Shown: positions 25,365 to 36,291 of the stretch, piece by piece
Position numbering within the stretch: position 1 is the first letter of the stretch
How the letters are laid out: each line of letters opens with the position of its first letter
DNA from: Streptomyces griseocarneus
Lineage (GTDB): Bacteria > Actinomycetota > Actinomycetes > Streptomycetales > Streptomycetaceae
Reading direction: 5' to 3'
NCBI RefSeq assembly: GCF_014655595.1
Contig: NZ_BNBL01000008.1
Coordinates: forward strand, 1 to 64,000
DNA length: 64,000 nucleotides
Position numbers and translations under genes: made by a program
The notes under the pieces: generated by a model
What the model saw: the letters and a program-made list of their open reading frames with translations, nothing else
Databases searched by the model: none
Told to the model about the DNA's origin: nothing

Positions 25365-27803
25365 CCGCCGGCCGGCGGGCGCGCCGCGCCCGCGGCCCCG
25401 GGTGACGGCCTCCGCCGCGTCCGTCACCGCGACCGGGCCGTCGGTGTCGGTGCGCAGCACCACCGTGCCCCGCGCCCTGAGCGCGGCCAGCGTGCGGGCC
25501 GCCGGGTGTCCGTACGGATTCCCGGCGCCGGCCGAGATCACGGCCAGGCGGGGGCGCAGCCCGCTGAGCAGCTCCGGGTCCTGATAGGCGGAGCCGTGGT
25601 GGGCCACCTTGAGGACGTCCACGGGCGGCAGGCCGGGGCGGGCTTCGCGCAACTCCCGCTGGGCGGGCGGTTCGAGGTCGCCCAGCAGGAGCAGCGTCAG
25701 GCCCGCCACCCGGACGAGGAGGGCGACGCTGGCGTCGTTGGGCCCGTCCTCCGCGACGGCGGACGTCCCGGTGGGCGGCGGCCACAGCACCTCCCACGAC
25801 AGCTCGCCCAGGCGCCGCCGCTCCCCCGGCACGGCCTCGGTCAGCGGGACCCCCGCCCTCCGGGCCTCGCGGCGGACGAACGCGGCCTGCCCGGCCGGCT
25901 GGTCGAACGGCGTCGTCTCGATCACCCCGACCGACCTGCCCCGCAGCACCCCGGGCAGGCCGTCGACGTGGTCAGCGTGGAAGTGGCTGAGCAGGAGCAG
26001 CGGCACCCTCTCCACCCCCAGCTCCGCCAGGCAGCGGTCCACGGCCCGCGGCTCGGGACCGGCGTCGACGACCACCGCGGCGCCCGGCCCCGCCGCGAGG
26101 GCCAGCGCGTCGCCCTGCCCCACGTCGCACGCCACCAGCCGCCAGCCGGGCGGCGGCCAGCCGGTGACGGCCCGGGTCAGCGGGGCCGGGCGGACCAGCG
26201 CCAGCAGCAGGAGCAGGGCGCAGGCGGCGCGGGTCCAGGGGCCGCGGAGCAGACGGCGCCCGGCGAACACGCCGGCCACCGTCACCGCGGCCAGCAGCAG
26301 CCCACCGGCCGGTCCCGTGGGCCAGCCGAGCTCCGCGCCGGGCAGCCCCGCCCCCGTACGGGCCACCGCCGCCGTCCACGCGGCGGGCCACCCCGCCACC
26401 CAGGCCAGGCCGGTGGCGAGGGGCATCGCCACGGGCGCGAGGGCGAGGGCGGCGAAGCCCAGCACCGTGGCGGACGCGACCGCGGGCCCGGCGAGGAGAT
26501 TGCACGGCACCGCCACCAGACTCACCCGCGCCGCCAGCACGACGATCACCGGCGCGCACACGGCCTGCGCCGCGCCCGCCGCCGCGAGGGCCTCCGCGAT
26601 CCGCGGCGGCACCCCACGCCGCCGCAGGGCGGCGCTCCAGCGCGGAGAGAGGGTCAGCAGGGCCCCGGTGGCCAGGACCGACAGCAGGAATCCGTAACTC
26701 CGGGCCAGCCACGGGTCCCAGAGCACCAGCAGCAGGACGGCCGCCGCCAGCGCGGGCAGCAGGCTCCGGCGCCGGCCCGTGCCGATGGCCAGCAGCGTGA
26801 TCAGTCCGCACGCGGCGGCCCGCAGCACGCTCGGCTCGGGGCGGCACACCACCACGAACCCCAGTGCCAGGGCGCCGCCCAGCAGTGCCGTGAGCCGCAG
26901 CGGAATGCCCAGCCGTCCGGCGAGCCCTCGCCGTTCGGCCCGCGAGGCGAGGTGGGCGGGCCCGGTGAGCAGCGCGAGCAGCACGGTGAAGTTGCCGCCG
27001 CTCACGGCGAGGAGGTGCGTCAGATCCGTTGCGCGGAAGGCCGCTTCGAGGTCCGGGGGTACGCGGGAGGTGTCGCCGACGACGAGTCCGGGCAGCAGCG
27101 CCCGGGCGTCCGGTGTGAGGCCGTCGGTGGCCTCCCGCAGGCCGGCCCGCAGCCGGGCCGCCGCGCGCTGGAGGCGTGTGGGGCCGCCGATGACGCGGGG
27201 CCGCTCCTGGTCGTCACCGACGCGCAGGACGGCCGCGACGCGGTCGCCCGTCCGGGACGGCGGGGCCAGCTTCCCCTCGGCCCGCACACGGGTGGACGGC
27301 AGGAGCCCCGACCAGGACTGACGGGCGATCAACAGCACCGGAGTCCGGACGACGGCTGCCGCCGGGCCCGCCGGGCCGTCCCCGGTGACGACGTGGGTCG
27401 CCTCGGCCTCCACCGCCACCGCGGGCCGGTCGCGGACCGCCCCGCGCACGTGCGGCCGGACGGCCCGTGGATCGCCGGTGACCGTCACCTCGACGGTCAC
27501 CCGGGCGTACCGCCGGGCCAGCTCCGGCAGCGGCCCACGGCGCGTGTCGGCACCCGCCAGCGCGCCGACGGCCGCACCGGCGGCGCCGCACAGCAGCGCG
27601 GCCGCGAGCACCACGGTCATGCCCCCGCGCACGGCCGCCAGGAGCAGGCAGGCCGCGAGCACGGCGACCGTGCAGCCGATGGCGACCGTCCTTCCGTCCG
27701 CCGTCAGGGCGGCCGCTGCCGCGGCCCACGCGGCGAGCGCGGGCACGGCCAGCCGCAGGTCCGCCGGGCCCTCTCGGCGCCCTGCCGTCGCTTCCCCGGT
27801 CAT
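25365..27803 (-). CDS. comEC: ComEC/Rec2 family DNA-uptake channel protein, 3' end unresolved
   Basis: Starts at ATG 27803, overlapping the comEA stop (ATGA). ComEC forms the inner-membrane channel that takes up single-stranded DNA. The N-terminal quarter has membrane segments and a beta domain. The competence domain begins near LLPGLVVGDTSRVP, with HLLAVSGGNFTVLL and many helices. The C-terminal MBL-like domain has LLSHFHADHVDGLPGVL, LLLGDLEPPAQ and VAHHGSAYQD. After VAVTDAAEAVTRG, where the family normally ends, no stop occurs: the frame stays open antisense to the 91-residue gene and into holA down to 24003 (1266 codons in all). The end given here is where family likeness stops, not a stop codon. 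Confidence 0.8.
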
Positions 27804-28639
27804 GGCTGGACCAGGGGCTTGAGGTCGGTGAAGCGGCGGGCGCCGATGCCGTTGACGTGGCGCAGGTCGGCCACCGAACGGAAACCTCCGTGCCGGGTGC
27901 GGTAGTCGAGGATGTGCTGGGCCAGGACGGGGCCGACGCCGGGCAGGCCGTCGAGCTGTTCGAGCGTCGCGGAGTTCAGGCTCAGCGGCCCCGTGGGTGC
28001 CCCCGGGCCCGCCGGGGCCCCGGGAGCGGCCGGGGCCGGCTGCCCGGGAGCGGTGGCTCCCACCACGATCTGCTCGCCGTCCATGAGCAGCCGCGCCCGG
28101 TTGAGCCCGGTCGTGTCCGCGCCCGGCCGCGCGCCCCCGGCCGCCGCCAGCGCGTCGGCGACCCGGGAGCCGGCCGGCAGGCGCCGGACCCCGGGGTGCG
28201 GCACCTTCCCCGCCACGTCGACGACCACCTCCCGCGCGGCGGCCCCGGCGCCGGATGCCGCACCCGCCGTACCCGCCGACGGGCCGGCCGGCGCCGCAGT
28301 CCCGTCGGCGGGTACGGGCGCCGGGGCCGTCACGGCCGGTGTCTCGCGCTCGGGCGGCCGCACCGTCTGGGGCCGCCCGGACCAGAAGTGGTACGCGGCG
28401 AGGACCGCCGCCGCCACCAGCACGACCGCGAGAGCCGCGAGCGTGCGCGGCTCGATGCCGCACCGCACCTGCACCCACACCGGCAGCCGCTCCGCCAGCG
28501 CCATCCGCCAACCCCCCGGCACCGGGCGCGCGTTGGCGGCCGGCACGGGCGCCGAGGCGCGGTCGCGCAGTGAACCCAGGTCCGCGGCGAGGGGGTCGGC
28601 CACGACGGAGCTCGTAACGGTGTGTGATCGAGCTGTCAT
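27800..28639 (-). CDS. comEA: ComEA-type DNA-binding protein
   Basis: Encodes about 279 residues from ATG 28639 (an alternative GTG start lies at 28669). It is a membrane-anchored DNA receptor of the ComEA type. A cytosolic N-terminus is followed by one membrane segment near residues 78-95 (LAALAVVLVAAAVLAAYHF), a Pro/Ala-rich linker, an SLBB domain (VVVDVAGKVPHPGVRRLPAG) and two C-terminal helix-hairpin-helix units (LNSATLEQLDGLPGVGPVLA, DLRHVNGIGARRFTDLKPLV). Its stop overlaps the comEC start. Streptomyces is not known for classical natural competence, so the physiological role of the pair is open. Confidence 0.93.
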   Translation of the reverse strand: MTARSHTVTSSVVADPLAADLGSLRDRASAPVPAANARPVPGGWRMALAERLPVWVQVRCGIEPRTLAALAVVLVAAAVLAAYHFWSGRPQTVRPPERETPAVTAPAPVPADGTAAPAGPSAGTAGAASGAGAAAREVVVDVAGKVPHPGVRRLPAGSRVADALAAAGGARPGADTTGLNRARLLMDGEQIVVGATAPGQPAPAAPGAPAGPGAPTGPLSLNSATLEQLDGLPGVGPVLAQHILDYRTRHGGFRSVADLRHVNGIGARRFTDLKPLVQP

Positions 28640-28755
28640 GACACGCGACGGTAGCCGCGTTCGCGTCACCCTGCCGGAGCGCCTCGATTTCCGTGGACAA
28701 CCGGCCGGTTGTGGATAACTCGCTCACCCTGTCGAGGGACCGGCCGGGCGGCAAA

Positions 28756-28792
28756 CCCCCTGACGACCCCCGCCGACCCCCCGTCGACCCCC
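28756..28792 (-). other. G-quadruplex-forming motif behind degV
   Basis: On the minus strand the order is G5-TCGAC-G6-TCGGC-G5-TCGTCA-G5, a very regular four-tract motif with 5-6-base loops. It begins 9 bases after the degV stop and lies 117 bases before the comEA start, so it sits in the 3' end of degV messages or just upstream of comEA. Confidence 0.75.
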
Positions 28793-28801
28793 TACCGACG
28801 C

Positions 28802-29647
28802 CTATCGAGCCGAGACCACCACGCCCAGCAGCCCGGGCCCCGTGTGCGCCCCGATGACCGCGCCCACCTCGCTGACGTGCAGATCCACCAGCCCCGGCAC
28901 CCGCTCCTGCAGCCGCTCCGCCAGCAGGGCGGCCCGCTCGGGCGCCGCCAGGTGGTGGACCGCGACGTCGACGGGGGCGGCGCCCGCCCGCTCGACGGCG
29001 ATCTCCTCCAGGCGCGCGATCGCCTTCGAGGCCGTGCGCACCTTCTCGCGGGGCTCGATGCGGCCGCCCTCCAGCTGGAGCAGCGGCTTGACGGCGAGCG
29101 CCGAGCCCAGCAGGGCCCGCGCGGCGCCGATCCGGCCGCCGCGCCGCAGGTAGTCGAGGGTGTCGACGTAGAAGTAGGCGGCCGTGCCGTGTGCGCGCTT
29201 CTCGGCAGCGGCGACCACCTCGTCGAGGGTGCCGCCCGCCTGTGCGGTCGTGGCGGCGGCCAGCGCGCAGAAGCCGAGGGCCATGGCGACCATGCCCGTG
29301 TCGACGACGCGGACCGGCACGGGTGCCTCGCGGGCCGCAAGGACGGCCGCGTCGTAGGTGCCGGAGAGCTCGGCCGACAGGTGGAGCGAGACGACGCCTC
29401 GCGCCCCGGATTCGGCGGCGGCGCGGTAGGCGGCGGCGAAGACGTCGGGGCCGGGGCGGGAAGTGGTCACCGGCTTGCGTTTCTGCAGGGCCTGGGCGAC
29501 CGACCGGGCCGAGACCTCGGTGCCCTCCTCGAGCGCCTCGTCGCCCAGGACGACCGTCAGCGGTACGGCCGTGATGCCGTGCCGCTCCATCTCCTGCTGC
29601 GGCAGGTAGGCCGTGGAATCGGTGATGATCGCGACATGGCGGGACAT
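28802..29647 (-). CDS. DegV family fatty-acid-binding protein
   Basis: Encodes 281 residues, with AACCTCC-rich leader and ATG start. DegV/FakB proteins hold a fatty acid for the fatty-acid kinase FakA or serve as lipid carriers. The two-domain fold is shown by VAIITDSTAYLPQ at the N-terminus, TSRPGPDVFAAAYR (acyl-binding Ser/Thr loop), SLHLSAELSGTYD, VDTGMVAMALGF and GGRIGAARALLGSALAVKPLL. The C-terminal part ends with VGAVIGAHTGPGLLGVV, whose His-Thr-Gly is conserved. It stands alone; no fatty-acid kinase gene is adjacent. Confidence 0.94.
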   Translation of the reverse strand: MSRHVAIITDSTAYLPQQEMERHGITAVPLTVVLGDEALEEGTEVSARSVAQALQKRKPVTTSRPGPDVFAAAYRAAAESGARGVVSLHLSAELSGTYDAAVLAAREAPVPVRVVDTGMVAMALGFCALAAATTAQAGGTLDEVVAAAEKRAHGTAAYFYVDTLDYLRRGGRIGAARALLGSALAVKPLLQLEGGRIEPREKVRTASKAIARLEEIAVERAGAAPVDVAVHHLAAPERAALLAERLQERVPGLVDLHVSEVGAVIGAHTGPGLLGVVVSAR

Positions 29648-29763
29648 GCCCCGGAGGTTACCTCCCGTGCCGCGTGGGCGGCAGTACGAGCCGGACTCTC
29701 ATGATCATTTCCAGCCGGGCCACGACGCGGGCACCACGCCGCGCCCGGCCCGCGGCACGCCCG

Positions 29764-30531
29764 TCAGGCGGTGCTCTCCGGGCGCTTCGTCTTCTGCCAC
29801 GAGTACCCCGCCTGCCAGCGGTCATTCCGGCCGTTGATGGCCGGACGCTCCGCGCCGGCGGCCCCATCCGTCGCCCGCGCCCGCGCCTGGCCCTGGCCCT
29901 GGGACTGGGCCTGGGGCTCCGGCTTCCGTCCCGGCTTCGGCGGCGCCCCCGCAGGCCCGGACGCCGCCGGGGACGACGCCTCGGCCTCGTCCTCCCAGTG
30001 CCGCAGCGCCCCCGCCTCCATGCGGATCTGCTCGCTCAGCAGCGTCAGGTCGTCGTCCGCGAACTGCCGCGCCCGGTCCTGGGCGGCCCAGCGCAGCGAG
30101 TCGGCCGAGTGCGTGATGCGTTCCGTGCGCTCGCGCAGGTCCGGCAGGCAGGCGGTGACGCGGTTCCGGTCGGGCTCGGTCTCCAGCTTCCGCAGGTCCT
30201 CGTCCAGCTCACGGCCGTGCGCGCTGAGCCGCTCGAAGAGGGCCATGGACTCCGACAGGGAGGAGTCGTCCGCCATCCCGGACCGCAGCACCTCCTGGGT
30301 GGCGCGCATCGACGTGCGCAGCGACAGGCGCAGCTGCGCGACCTCGCCCGCCGGGCCCGGTGCCGTGTACTGCCGGGCCTTGAGGCGGGTGTCCTCCACC
30401 GTGCGCCGCGCCTGGGTGACCGTGCGGTCCACGCCGCGCTTGACCGCCCGGACCGCCCTGATCGTGGCGATCACCGCGAACGCGACGACGAGGGCGCAGA
30501 TCACGGCGATGATCGCGGCGGCGGCTTCCAT
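29764..30531 (-). CDS. Membrane-anchored coiled-coil protein of unknown function
   Basis: Encodes 255 residues. GAGGAG lies 7 bases before the ATG. Residues about 4-26 are a membrane segment (AAIIAVICALVVAFAVIATI). Residues about 30-180 are charged and helical with heptad-like spacing (RLSAHGRELDEDLRKLE), probably coiled coil in the cytosol. From about 185 the chain is Pro/Gln/Ala-rich and disordered, ending WQAGYSWQKTKRPESTA. I do not recognise a named family, though similar proteins follow leuS in related genomes as far as I recall. Architecture suggests a scaffold or cell-division/envelope accessory protein. Confidence 0.85.
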   Translation of the reverse strand: MEAAAAIIAVICALVVAFAVIATIRAVRAVKRGVDRTVTQARRTVEDTRLKARQYTAPGPAGEVAQLRLSLRTSMRATQEVLRSGMADDSSLSESMALFERLSAHGRELDEDLRKLETEPDRNRVTACLPDLRERTERITHSADSLRWAAQDRARQFADDDLTLLSEQIRMEAGALRHWEDEAEASSPAASGPAGAPPKPGRKPEPQAQSQGQGQARARATDGAAGAERPAINGRNDRWQAGYSWQKTKRPESTA

Positions 30532-30590
30532 ATGCGCTCCTCAACAGGTCGTCAGCGGGGCGGCGCCCCTCCCCCTCCACCGTAAACGCA

Positions 30591-30633
30591 ACGGGCAGGT
30601 TGGGGGTTCCTGCGGAACCCCCAACCTGCCCGT
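30591..30633 (-). terminator. Terminator of leuS
   Basis: ACGGGCAGGTTGGGGGTTCC and GGAACCCCCAACCTGCCCGT form a perfect 20-bp stem with a 3-base loop, 21 bases past the leuS stop. This is one of the strongest hairpins of the window. Confidence 0.93.
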
Positions 30634-30653
30634 AGGGACAAACCCCTAGCGCG

Positions 30654-33536
<2,883 letters not shown>

Positions 33537-33610
33537 CGTCCTCTAAGCTCCATCGATCGTCGTCTCTGCCTGCGCTGCGATATTCCGGATTTCCGAGTGC
33601 TTCAGAAATG

Positions 33611-33634
33611 AAAAAGCCCCTCGCACAGGAGGGG
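33611..33634 (-). terminator. Attenuator terminator in the leuS leader
   Basis: On the minus strand CCCCTC-CTGTGC-GAGGGG is followed directly by CTTTTT. This is the only hairpin with a clear U-run in the window and it lies between the Leu leader peptide and leuS, 75 bases before the leuS start. Confidence 0.9.
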
Positions 33635-33649
33635 ACAGCCGCGCCGATG

Positions 33650-33671
33650 CCGACCGGGCGTCACCGGTCGG
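33650..33671 (-). promoter_or_regulatory. Pause/antiterminator hairpin of the leuS leader
   Basis: CCGACCGG, 6 bases, CCGGTCGG: a perfect 8-bp stem just after the leader peptide stop and before the terminator. A ribosome stalled at the leucine codons or released at the stop would change which of the leader stems can form. The exact competing pairing was not worked out. Confidence 0.65.
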
Positions 33672-33677
33672 TGCTGA

Positions 33678-33716
33678 TCAGCGCGGCTCGCTAAGCAGGA
33701 GGCGTACGGCACGCAT
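33678..33716 (-). CDS. leuS leader peptide
   Basis: Twelve residues, MRAVRLLLSEPR, with three successive leucine codons (CTC CTG CTT) and a TGA stop. A -10 box (TAATCT) ends six bases before the ATG, so the message is probably leaderless. It is followed by a hairpin and then a U-rich terminator. This is the layout of ribosome-mediated transcription attenuation: low charged tRNA-Leu stalls the ribosome on the Leu triplet and lets transcription reach leuS. Leucine-codon leader peptides are known for branched-chain genes in actinobacteria; I rely on memory for that. Confidence 0.88.
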   Translation of the reverse strand: MRAVRLLLSEPR

Positions 33717-33722
33717 GGGGTC

Positions 33723-33728
33723 AGATTA
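33723..33728 (-). promoter_or_regulatory. -10 box of the leuS leader promoter
   Basis: TAATCT on the minus strand matches the TANNNT consensus and ends six bases before the leader peptide ATG, the spacing typical of leaderless actinobacterial transcripts. No convincing -35 box is seen. Confidence 0.65.
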
Positions 33729-33854
33729 CCGCAGCGGCGGACGGTACCGCACAGAGGCAGGGGCCCTGCAGACGTTAGCAGCGGGGCGCCGCCGCGCACC
33801 GGGGTTGCGCGAAGCGGACCGCGGGACTCGAACGGCTGCCTAGCGTGCCGGGGC

Positions 33855-34541
33855 ATGGACCTCCACCGCTTTCCCGACCAGACGGCGGGCGTGCTGACCC
33901 TGGTCTCGCTCACCGCGACCGTCGTCTGGGGGCTCGTCGCCACCGGCCGCACGGTGCTCGGGCCGCGCGGCCGGCTGCTCGCCCAGGCCGTGCACCGGGC
34001 CACCGCCGTCGGCGGGCTCGGCTTCCTGCTCGTGCACGTCGCCGCCAAGACCGCCGAGGCGCACGCCACCGTCGTCACCGCCCTGCTGCCGTTCGCCTCC
34101 GGCCTGCGGGGAGCCGGCGGCCTGCTGGGGCTGGGTTCCCTCGCGGCTCACCTGATGGTGCTGGCCGCCGTGACCGGCACCCTGCGCAGCGTCTTCGCCG
34201 GGCGCGCCCGCGCCGCCCGGCGCTGGCACGCGCTGCACGGCTGCGCGTACGCCGCCTGGTGCGCCGCCGTGCTGCACGGGCTGAACGCGGGCCGCCCGGC
34301 GGCCGGTTGGGTCACCGCGTGCTACGCGCTGAGCCTCGCCGCGGTGGCCGTGGCTCTGCTGATACGACGGGCCAGCAGGCCGTTGCGGTCGTTCCTGCGC
34401 CTCCCCCCGCTGCGCACGCGCCCGACGGGGGCGCACGCGGCGGGCAAAGAGCCCCCGTCCCGCCCCCTGCCCGCGCCCGGCTCCGGCTCCCGGCTCCCGG
34501 ACGCCGAGCGGGCCGGGATCACCTCCGGACGGCCCTCATGA
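33855..34541 (+). CDS. Polytopic membrane protein, likely heme-binding (ferric-reductase-like)
   Basis: Encodes 228 residues with about five membrane helices between residues 10 and 170 and a Pro/Arg-rich cytosolic tail of about 60 residues. Histidines placed within or at the ends of helices (AVHRATAVG, FLLVHVAAK, SLAAHLMVL, RRWHALHGCAY, AVLHGLN) resemble the bis-heme pattern of ferric-reductase/cytochrome b-type domains. Its TGA overlaps the ATG of the NuoF-like gene (ATGA), so the two are coupled and probably form an electron-transfer pair. Heme binding is inferred from histidine spacing. Confidence 0.85.
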   Translation: MDLHRFPDQTAGVLTLVSLTATVVWGLVATGRTVLGPRGRLLAQAVHRATAVGGLGFLLVHVAAKTAEAHATVVTALLPFASGLRGAGGLLGLGSLAAHLMVLAAVTGTLRSVFAGRARAARRWHALHGCAYAAWCAAVLHGLNAGRPAAGWVTACYALSLAAVAVALLIRRASRPLRSFLRLPPLRTRPTGAHAAGKEPPSRPLPAPGSGSRLPDAERAGITSGRPS

Positions 34542-36049
34542 CCACCTCCCTGCCCGAGCTCCCCCACGTCCTCACCCTCGGGCTGCCCCGCCTGACGGCC
34601 GGCTTCGATTCGGCCGAGCGCCTGGACCGCCGGGCGCATCTGGCGGTGCACGGTACGGCGCCCCGGCTCACCGAGGACGAGCTGACCCGGCTGGCCGAGG
34701 ACGTCACCCTGCGGGGACGCGGCGGCGCGGGCTTCCCCTTCGCCCGCAAGCTGCGCGCGGCGGGCACGGCAGCACGGCGGCGCGGGGAGCGGCCCGCCGT
34801 GGTGGTCAACGGCTGCGAGGGCGAGCCCGCCTGCCGCAAGGACGCGGTGCTGCTCCGGCGCGCCCCGCACCTGGTGCTGGACGGCGCGCTGCTGGCCGCC
34901 GAGGCCCTCGGCGCCGGCACGCTCGTGGTCGGGGTGACCCGGCCCGCCGCGGAGGCCTCCGTGCGGGAGGCGCTGGCCGAGCGCGGCCTGACCGACCGGC
35001 GCGGCCGTGCGCTGCGCGCCCGGGTCGTGCGCGTCCCCGAGCGCATGGTCTCCGGTGAGTCCTCCGCGCTGCTGCGCGCCCTCGACGGCGGCCCCGCGCT
35101 CCCTCCCGGCCGGCACGCACGGGCCAGCGAGGCGGGCCTGGGCGGTCTGCCCACACTGCTGTCCAACACCGAGACCTACGCCCAACTCGCCCTCGCCGCC
35201 CGCCTGGGCGCCCCCGGCTACGCGGCGACCGGCACGCCCGACGAGCCGGGCACCCTCCTGCTCACCGTCTCCGGCGCGGTGCCGTGGCCCCTCGTGGTGG
35301 AGGTGCCGGGCGGAGCGGCACTGTCCTACGTCCTCGCCCAGTGCGGCGCCGAGCCCGCTCCCCAGGGGGTGCTGGTCGGCGGCTACCACGGCGCGTGGCT
35401 GGACGCGGCGGCGACGGCCGGGGCGGTGCTCTCCCGGGACGCCCTGGCGGCCCGCGGCGCGAGCCTGGGCGCCGGGGCGGTGCTGCCGCTGCCCGGCGCG
35501 ACGTGCCCGCTGGGCGAGGCGGTGCGGGTGGCGCACTGGCTGGCGGCGGAGTCGGCCGGGCAGTGCGGGCCGTGCCGGACGGGCCTGCCCGCGCTGGCGG
35601 GGGCGCTGGCGGACGTGGTGGCCGGGGGCGGGCGCGGCGCCCTGGAGGCCGTGCGGGAGGCCGCCGGGGCCGTGCGCGGCCGGGGGGCGTGCGGGCATCC
35701 GGACGGGGCGGCGCGCTTCGCGCTGAGCGCGCTGGCGGCCTTCACCGACGACCTGGCCGCGCACGTCCTGGGCGGCGGCTGCGGGCGCGGCACGGCCGGG
35801 GTGCTGCCGCTTCCGTCCCCGGGCGGCGCGCCGGCGGGCGGCGGGGGCGGGGAGCGGCTCGCGGTGGACTGGACGCTGTGCGAGGGGCACGGGCTGTGCG
35901 CGGGGCTGCTGCCGGAGCTCGTACGGATGGGAGCGGACGGATTTCCCTCGCTCGCGGACGCCGGGGTGCCGGATCACTTGCGGGGCCGGGTGCGGCGGGC
36001 CGTACGCCGCTGCCCGGCACTGGCGCTGCGACTGGACCGCAGGCCGTGA
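34538..36049 (+). CDS. NuoF-like flavoprotein fused to a ferredoxin domain
   Basis: Encodes 503 residues. Residues about 60-130 show the FMN/NADH fold of complex I subunit NuoF (LRGRGGAGFPFARKL, VVNGCEGEPACRKD). A soluble-ligand-binding (SLBB) part follows, then the Fe-S region. Compared with the usual ESCGxCxPC of NuoF, the first cysteine is replaced: Ala340, with C343, C346 and C385 remaining. The last ~65 residues are a ferredoxin-like domain (VDWTLCEGHGLCAGL ... RRCPALAL) with three cysteines, fitting a 3Fe-4S cluster. Together with the coupled membrane protein it may pass electrons from NAD(P)H to membrane heme. Partners and acceptor are unknown. Confidence 0.88.
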   Translation: MTTSLPELPHVLTLGLPRLTAGFDSAERLDRRAHLAVHGTAPRLTEDELTRLAEDVTLRGRGGAGFPFARKLRAAGTAARRRGERPAVVVNGCEGEPACRKDAVLLRRAPHLVLDGALLAAEALGAGTLVVGVTRPAAEASVREALAERGLTDRRGRALRARVVRVPERMVSGESSALLRALDGGPALPPGRHARASEAGLGGLPTLLSNTETYAQLALAARLGAPGYAATGTPDEPGTLLLTVSGAVPWPLVVEVPGGAALSYVLAQCGAEPAPQGVLVGGYHGAWLDAAATAGAVLSRDALAARGASLGAGAVLPLPGATCPLGEAVRVAHWLAAESAGQCGPCRTGLPALAGALADVVAGGGRGALEAVREAAGAVRGRGACGHPDGAARFALSALAAFTDDLAAHVLGGGCGRGTAGVLPLPSPGGAPAGGGGGERLAVDWTLCEGHGLCAGLLPELVRMGADGFPSLADAGVPDHLRGRVRRAVRRCPALALRLDRRP

Positions 36050-36056
36050 ATACAAC

Positions 36057-36090
36057 AGAGCGGGCCGTCCATCAGGACGGCCCGCTCTTT
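36057..36090 (+). terminator. Terminator of the NuoF-like operon
   Basis: AGAGCGGGCCGTCC-ATCA-GGACGGCCCGCTCT, a perfect 14-bp stem followed by TT, starts 8 bases past the stop. Read the other way it also lies just behind tRNA-Ala and may end that transcript. Confidence 0.9.
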
Positions 36091-36095
36091 CACTG

Positions 36096-36168
36096 TGGAG
36101 CTAAGGAGAATTGAACTCCTGACCTCCTGCATGCCATGCAGGCGCTCTACCAACTGAGCTATAGCCCC
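36096..36168 (-). tRNA. tRNA-Ala (anticodon GGC)
   Basis: A 73-base cloverleaf on the minus strand. Acceptor stem GGGGCTA/TAGCTCC, D-arm AGCTCAGTTGGTAGAGC, anticodon arm CCTGC-ATGGCAT-GCAGG with GGC at positions 34-36 (reads GCC), T-arm AGGAG-TTCAATT-CTCCT, discriminator A. The 3' CCA is not encoded. GCC is a major alanine codon in this GC-rich genome. Confidence 0.97.
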
Positions 36169-36222
36169 GCTGTTCTCGGCTCCCCCGGAGGTTTTCCCCC
36201 GCGTTCCCCGCGAACAAGAAGA

Positions 36223-36252
36223 ACTTTAGCCTGCGACCTGCCCAGATGTGAA
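36223..36252 (-). promoter_or_regulatory. Candidate promoter of tRNA-Ala
   Basis: TTCACA, 18 bases, TAAAGT on the minus strand, about 55 bases upstream of the tRNA 5' end. It is close to the principal sigma-factor consensus and lies in an unusually AT-rich patch. Confidence 0.4.
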
Positions 36253-36291
36253 ATCGGGCCCCAGGGGCCCCATGGGGCCACGGTCGCGGCC

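Noticed and set aside
25506..27905. 799-codon open frame on the plus strand opposite comEC/comEA
   Set aside because: Low-complexity Arg/Gly/Gln protein with no domain; it mirrors the strong third-position GC of comEC on the other strand.
36096..36168. tRNA-Ala as an integration site for a mobile element
   Set aside because: No second copy of the tRNA 3' end, no integrase and no foreign-looking genes in the flanks; neighbours are core genes.
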